64,000 nucleotides of DNA from Rhodanobacter sp. (GTDB taxonomy: Bacteria > Pseudomonadota > Gammaproteobacteria > Xanthomonadales > Rhodanobacteraceae), in the NCBI GenBank assembly GCA_004298015.1, contig SCSE01000033.1, forward strand, positions 1-64,000. The letters are read 5' to 3'. Below the pieces are notes generated by a model, which saw only the letters and a program-made list of their open reading frames with translations, was not told where the DNA came from and ran no database searches. The translations under genes and the position numbers were made by a program. Positions 63,428 to 64,000 of this stretch are shown one piece after another. The stretch's first letter is position 1. Each line of letters opens with the position of its first letter.

Positions 63428-64000
63428 ATGTCCATCGAAGTCAAAGTCCCCGTCCTCCCCGAGTCCGTTTCCGACGCCACCATTGCCAGCTGGCACAAGA
63501 AAGCTGGCGATGCGGTTCAGCGCGACGAGAACCTGGTTGATCTCGAAACCGACAAAGTCGTGCTGGAAGTACCCTCGCCCGTCGATGGGGTATTGAAGGA
63601 AATCAGGCACGAAAGCGGCGATACGGTGTACAGCGAGCAGATCATCGCGATTATCGAGGAAGGGGCGGCAGCGGCGCCGGCCAAGGAGCAGCCGGAGGCC
63701 ACCAGCAGCGCCGCACCGGCGACGGTCGAAGCGCCAAAGGCCGCGCCGAGCTCCGGCAAGGGCACCGAGGAACTCTCTCCAGCGGGTCGTCGGGTCGCTG
63801 CCGAGGAAAACATCGACCCCTCCAAGGTCGCCGGCACCGGACGCGACGGCCGCGTGACCAAGGAAGACCTGGTCAACTACGGCAAGGGTGGCAGCCCTGC
63901 CGCGCCGGCGACGAAACCGACGCCGGGCGCCCGTCCGGAAGAGCGCGTGCCGATGACCCGGATGCGCGCGAAAATTGCCGAGCGCCTGATGCAATCGAAG
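63428..64000 (+). CDS. sucB: Dihydrolipoyl succinyltransferase E2, cut by window end
   Basis: The first 191 residues of SucB. The lipoyl domain lies at residues 1-77 with the lipoylated Lys in DLETDKVVLEVPS, then an Ala/Pro-rich linker. The peripheral subunit-binding domain follows (SPAGRRVAAEENIDPSKVAGTGRDGRVTKED region), and the catalytic domain starts at MTRMRAKIAERLMQSK. It continues past 64000. Together with SucA it makes succinyl-CoA; the E3 gene usually follows. Confidence 0.95.
   Translation, partial: MSIEVKVPVLPESVSDATIASWHKKAGDAVQRDENLVDLETDKVVLEVPSPVDGVLKEIRHESGDTVYSEQIIAIIEEGAAAAPAKEQPEATSSAAPATVEAPKAAPSSGKGTEELSPAGRRVAAEENIDPSKVAGTGRDGRVTKEDLVNYGKGGSPAAPATKPTPGARPEERVPMTRMRAKIAERLMQSK

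Noticed and set aside
1-64000. CRISPR arrays, tRNA or rRNA genes
   Set aside because: No regularly spaced repeats, tRNA cloverleaf or rRNA signature sequences were seen on reading.

Overview
The window is high-GC chromosomal DNA of a gammaproteobacterium, most likely Xanthomonadales/Rhodanobacteraceae (Rhodanobacter or Dyella type). This is inferred from a Xanthomonas-like sucrose (sux) locus, an acireductone-type methionine salvage operon, a sucA-sucB 2-oxoglutarate dehydrogenase locus, large TonB receptors and REP hairpins of the GTAGGAGCGC type. No tRNA, rRNA or CRISPR was seen.

Layout. 0-1.2 kb: a badly frameshifted IS4-family transposase. 1.3-3.7 kb: DUF4105 membrane protein, DUF4124 protein and DedA. 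3.76-8.76 kb: an arsenic resistance island (arsR-arsC-arsD-arsA-39 aa ORF-arsB) bounded by two 80-bp direct repeats; the repeat is the 3' end of the conserved gene to the right. 8.7-15.7 kb: an eight-gene molybdenum cofactor operon on the minus strand (moeA-like, moaA, moaC, mobA, moaD, a MoaE-MoeB-rhodanese fusion, a second and divergent moeA, and a small unknown gene). 15.9-18.7 kb: a sirtuin and three exported proteins, including a truncated haemoglobin with a signal peptide. 18.9-27.0 kb: a sucrose locus (LacI regulator, TonB receptor, amylosucrase-type GH13, fructokinase, MFS transporter) with a perfect palindromic operator.

27.3-33 kb: a phosphorylation-signalling block made of an ECF sigma factor with its membrane anti-sigma factor, a PP2C phosphatase, a LysM/TPR lipoprotein, a Ser/Thr kinase with an extracytoplasmic domain and C-terminal HAMP, and an FHA membrane protein. 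33.1-42.3 kb: MscS channel, two exported serine hydrolases, DUF72, a secreted barnase-like RNase with a barstar-like inhibitor, an S4 protein and an exported MsrA. 42.3-44.8 kb: a likely acquired defence pair, an AAA ATPase (RloA-like) and a RloB/TOPRIM-like partner, behind a promoter whose spacer is filled by a 14-bp palindrome. 45-50 kb: ABC exporter, DUF2946 protein and copper-type TonB receptor. 50-57 kb: parE, fasciclin, 3-hydroxyanthranilate dioxygenase, NUDIX and two APC permeases. 57.7-64 kb: HiPIP, mtnB-mtnD-mtnC, sucA and the start of sucB (cut by the window end).

The best candidates for further work are the AAA/RloB-like pair with its embedded operator, the repeat-bounded ars island with an undescribed 39-residue ORF, the MoaE-MoeB-rhodanese fusion beside two unlike MoeA proteins, and the inverted REP that supplies the stop codons of both convergent neighbours. 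Starts, motifs and repeats were read directly from the sequence. Family names come from recognised motifs without any database search.
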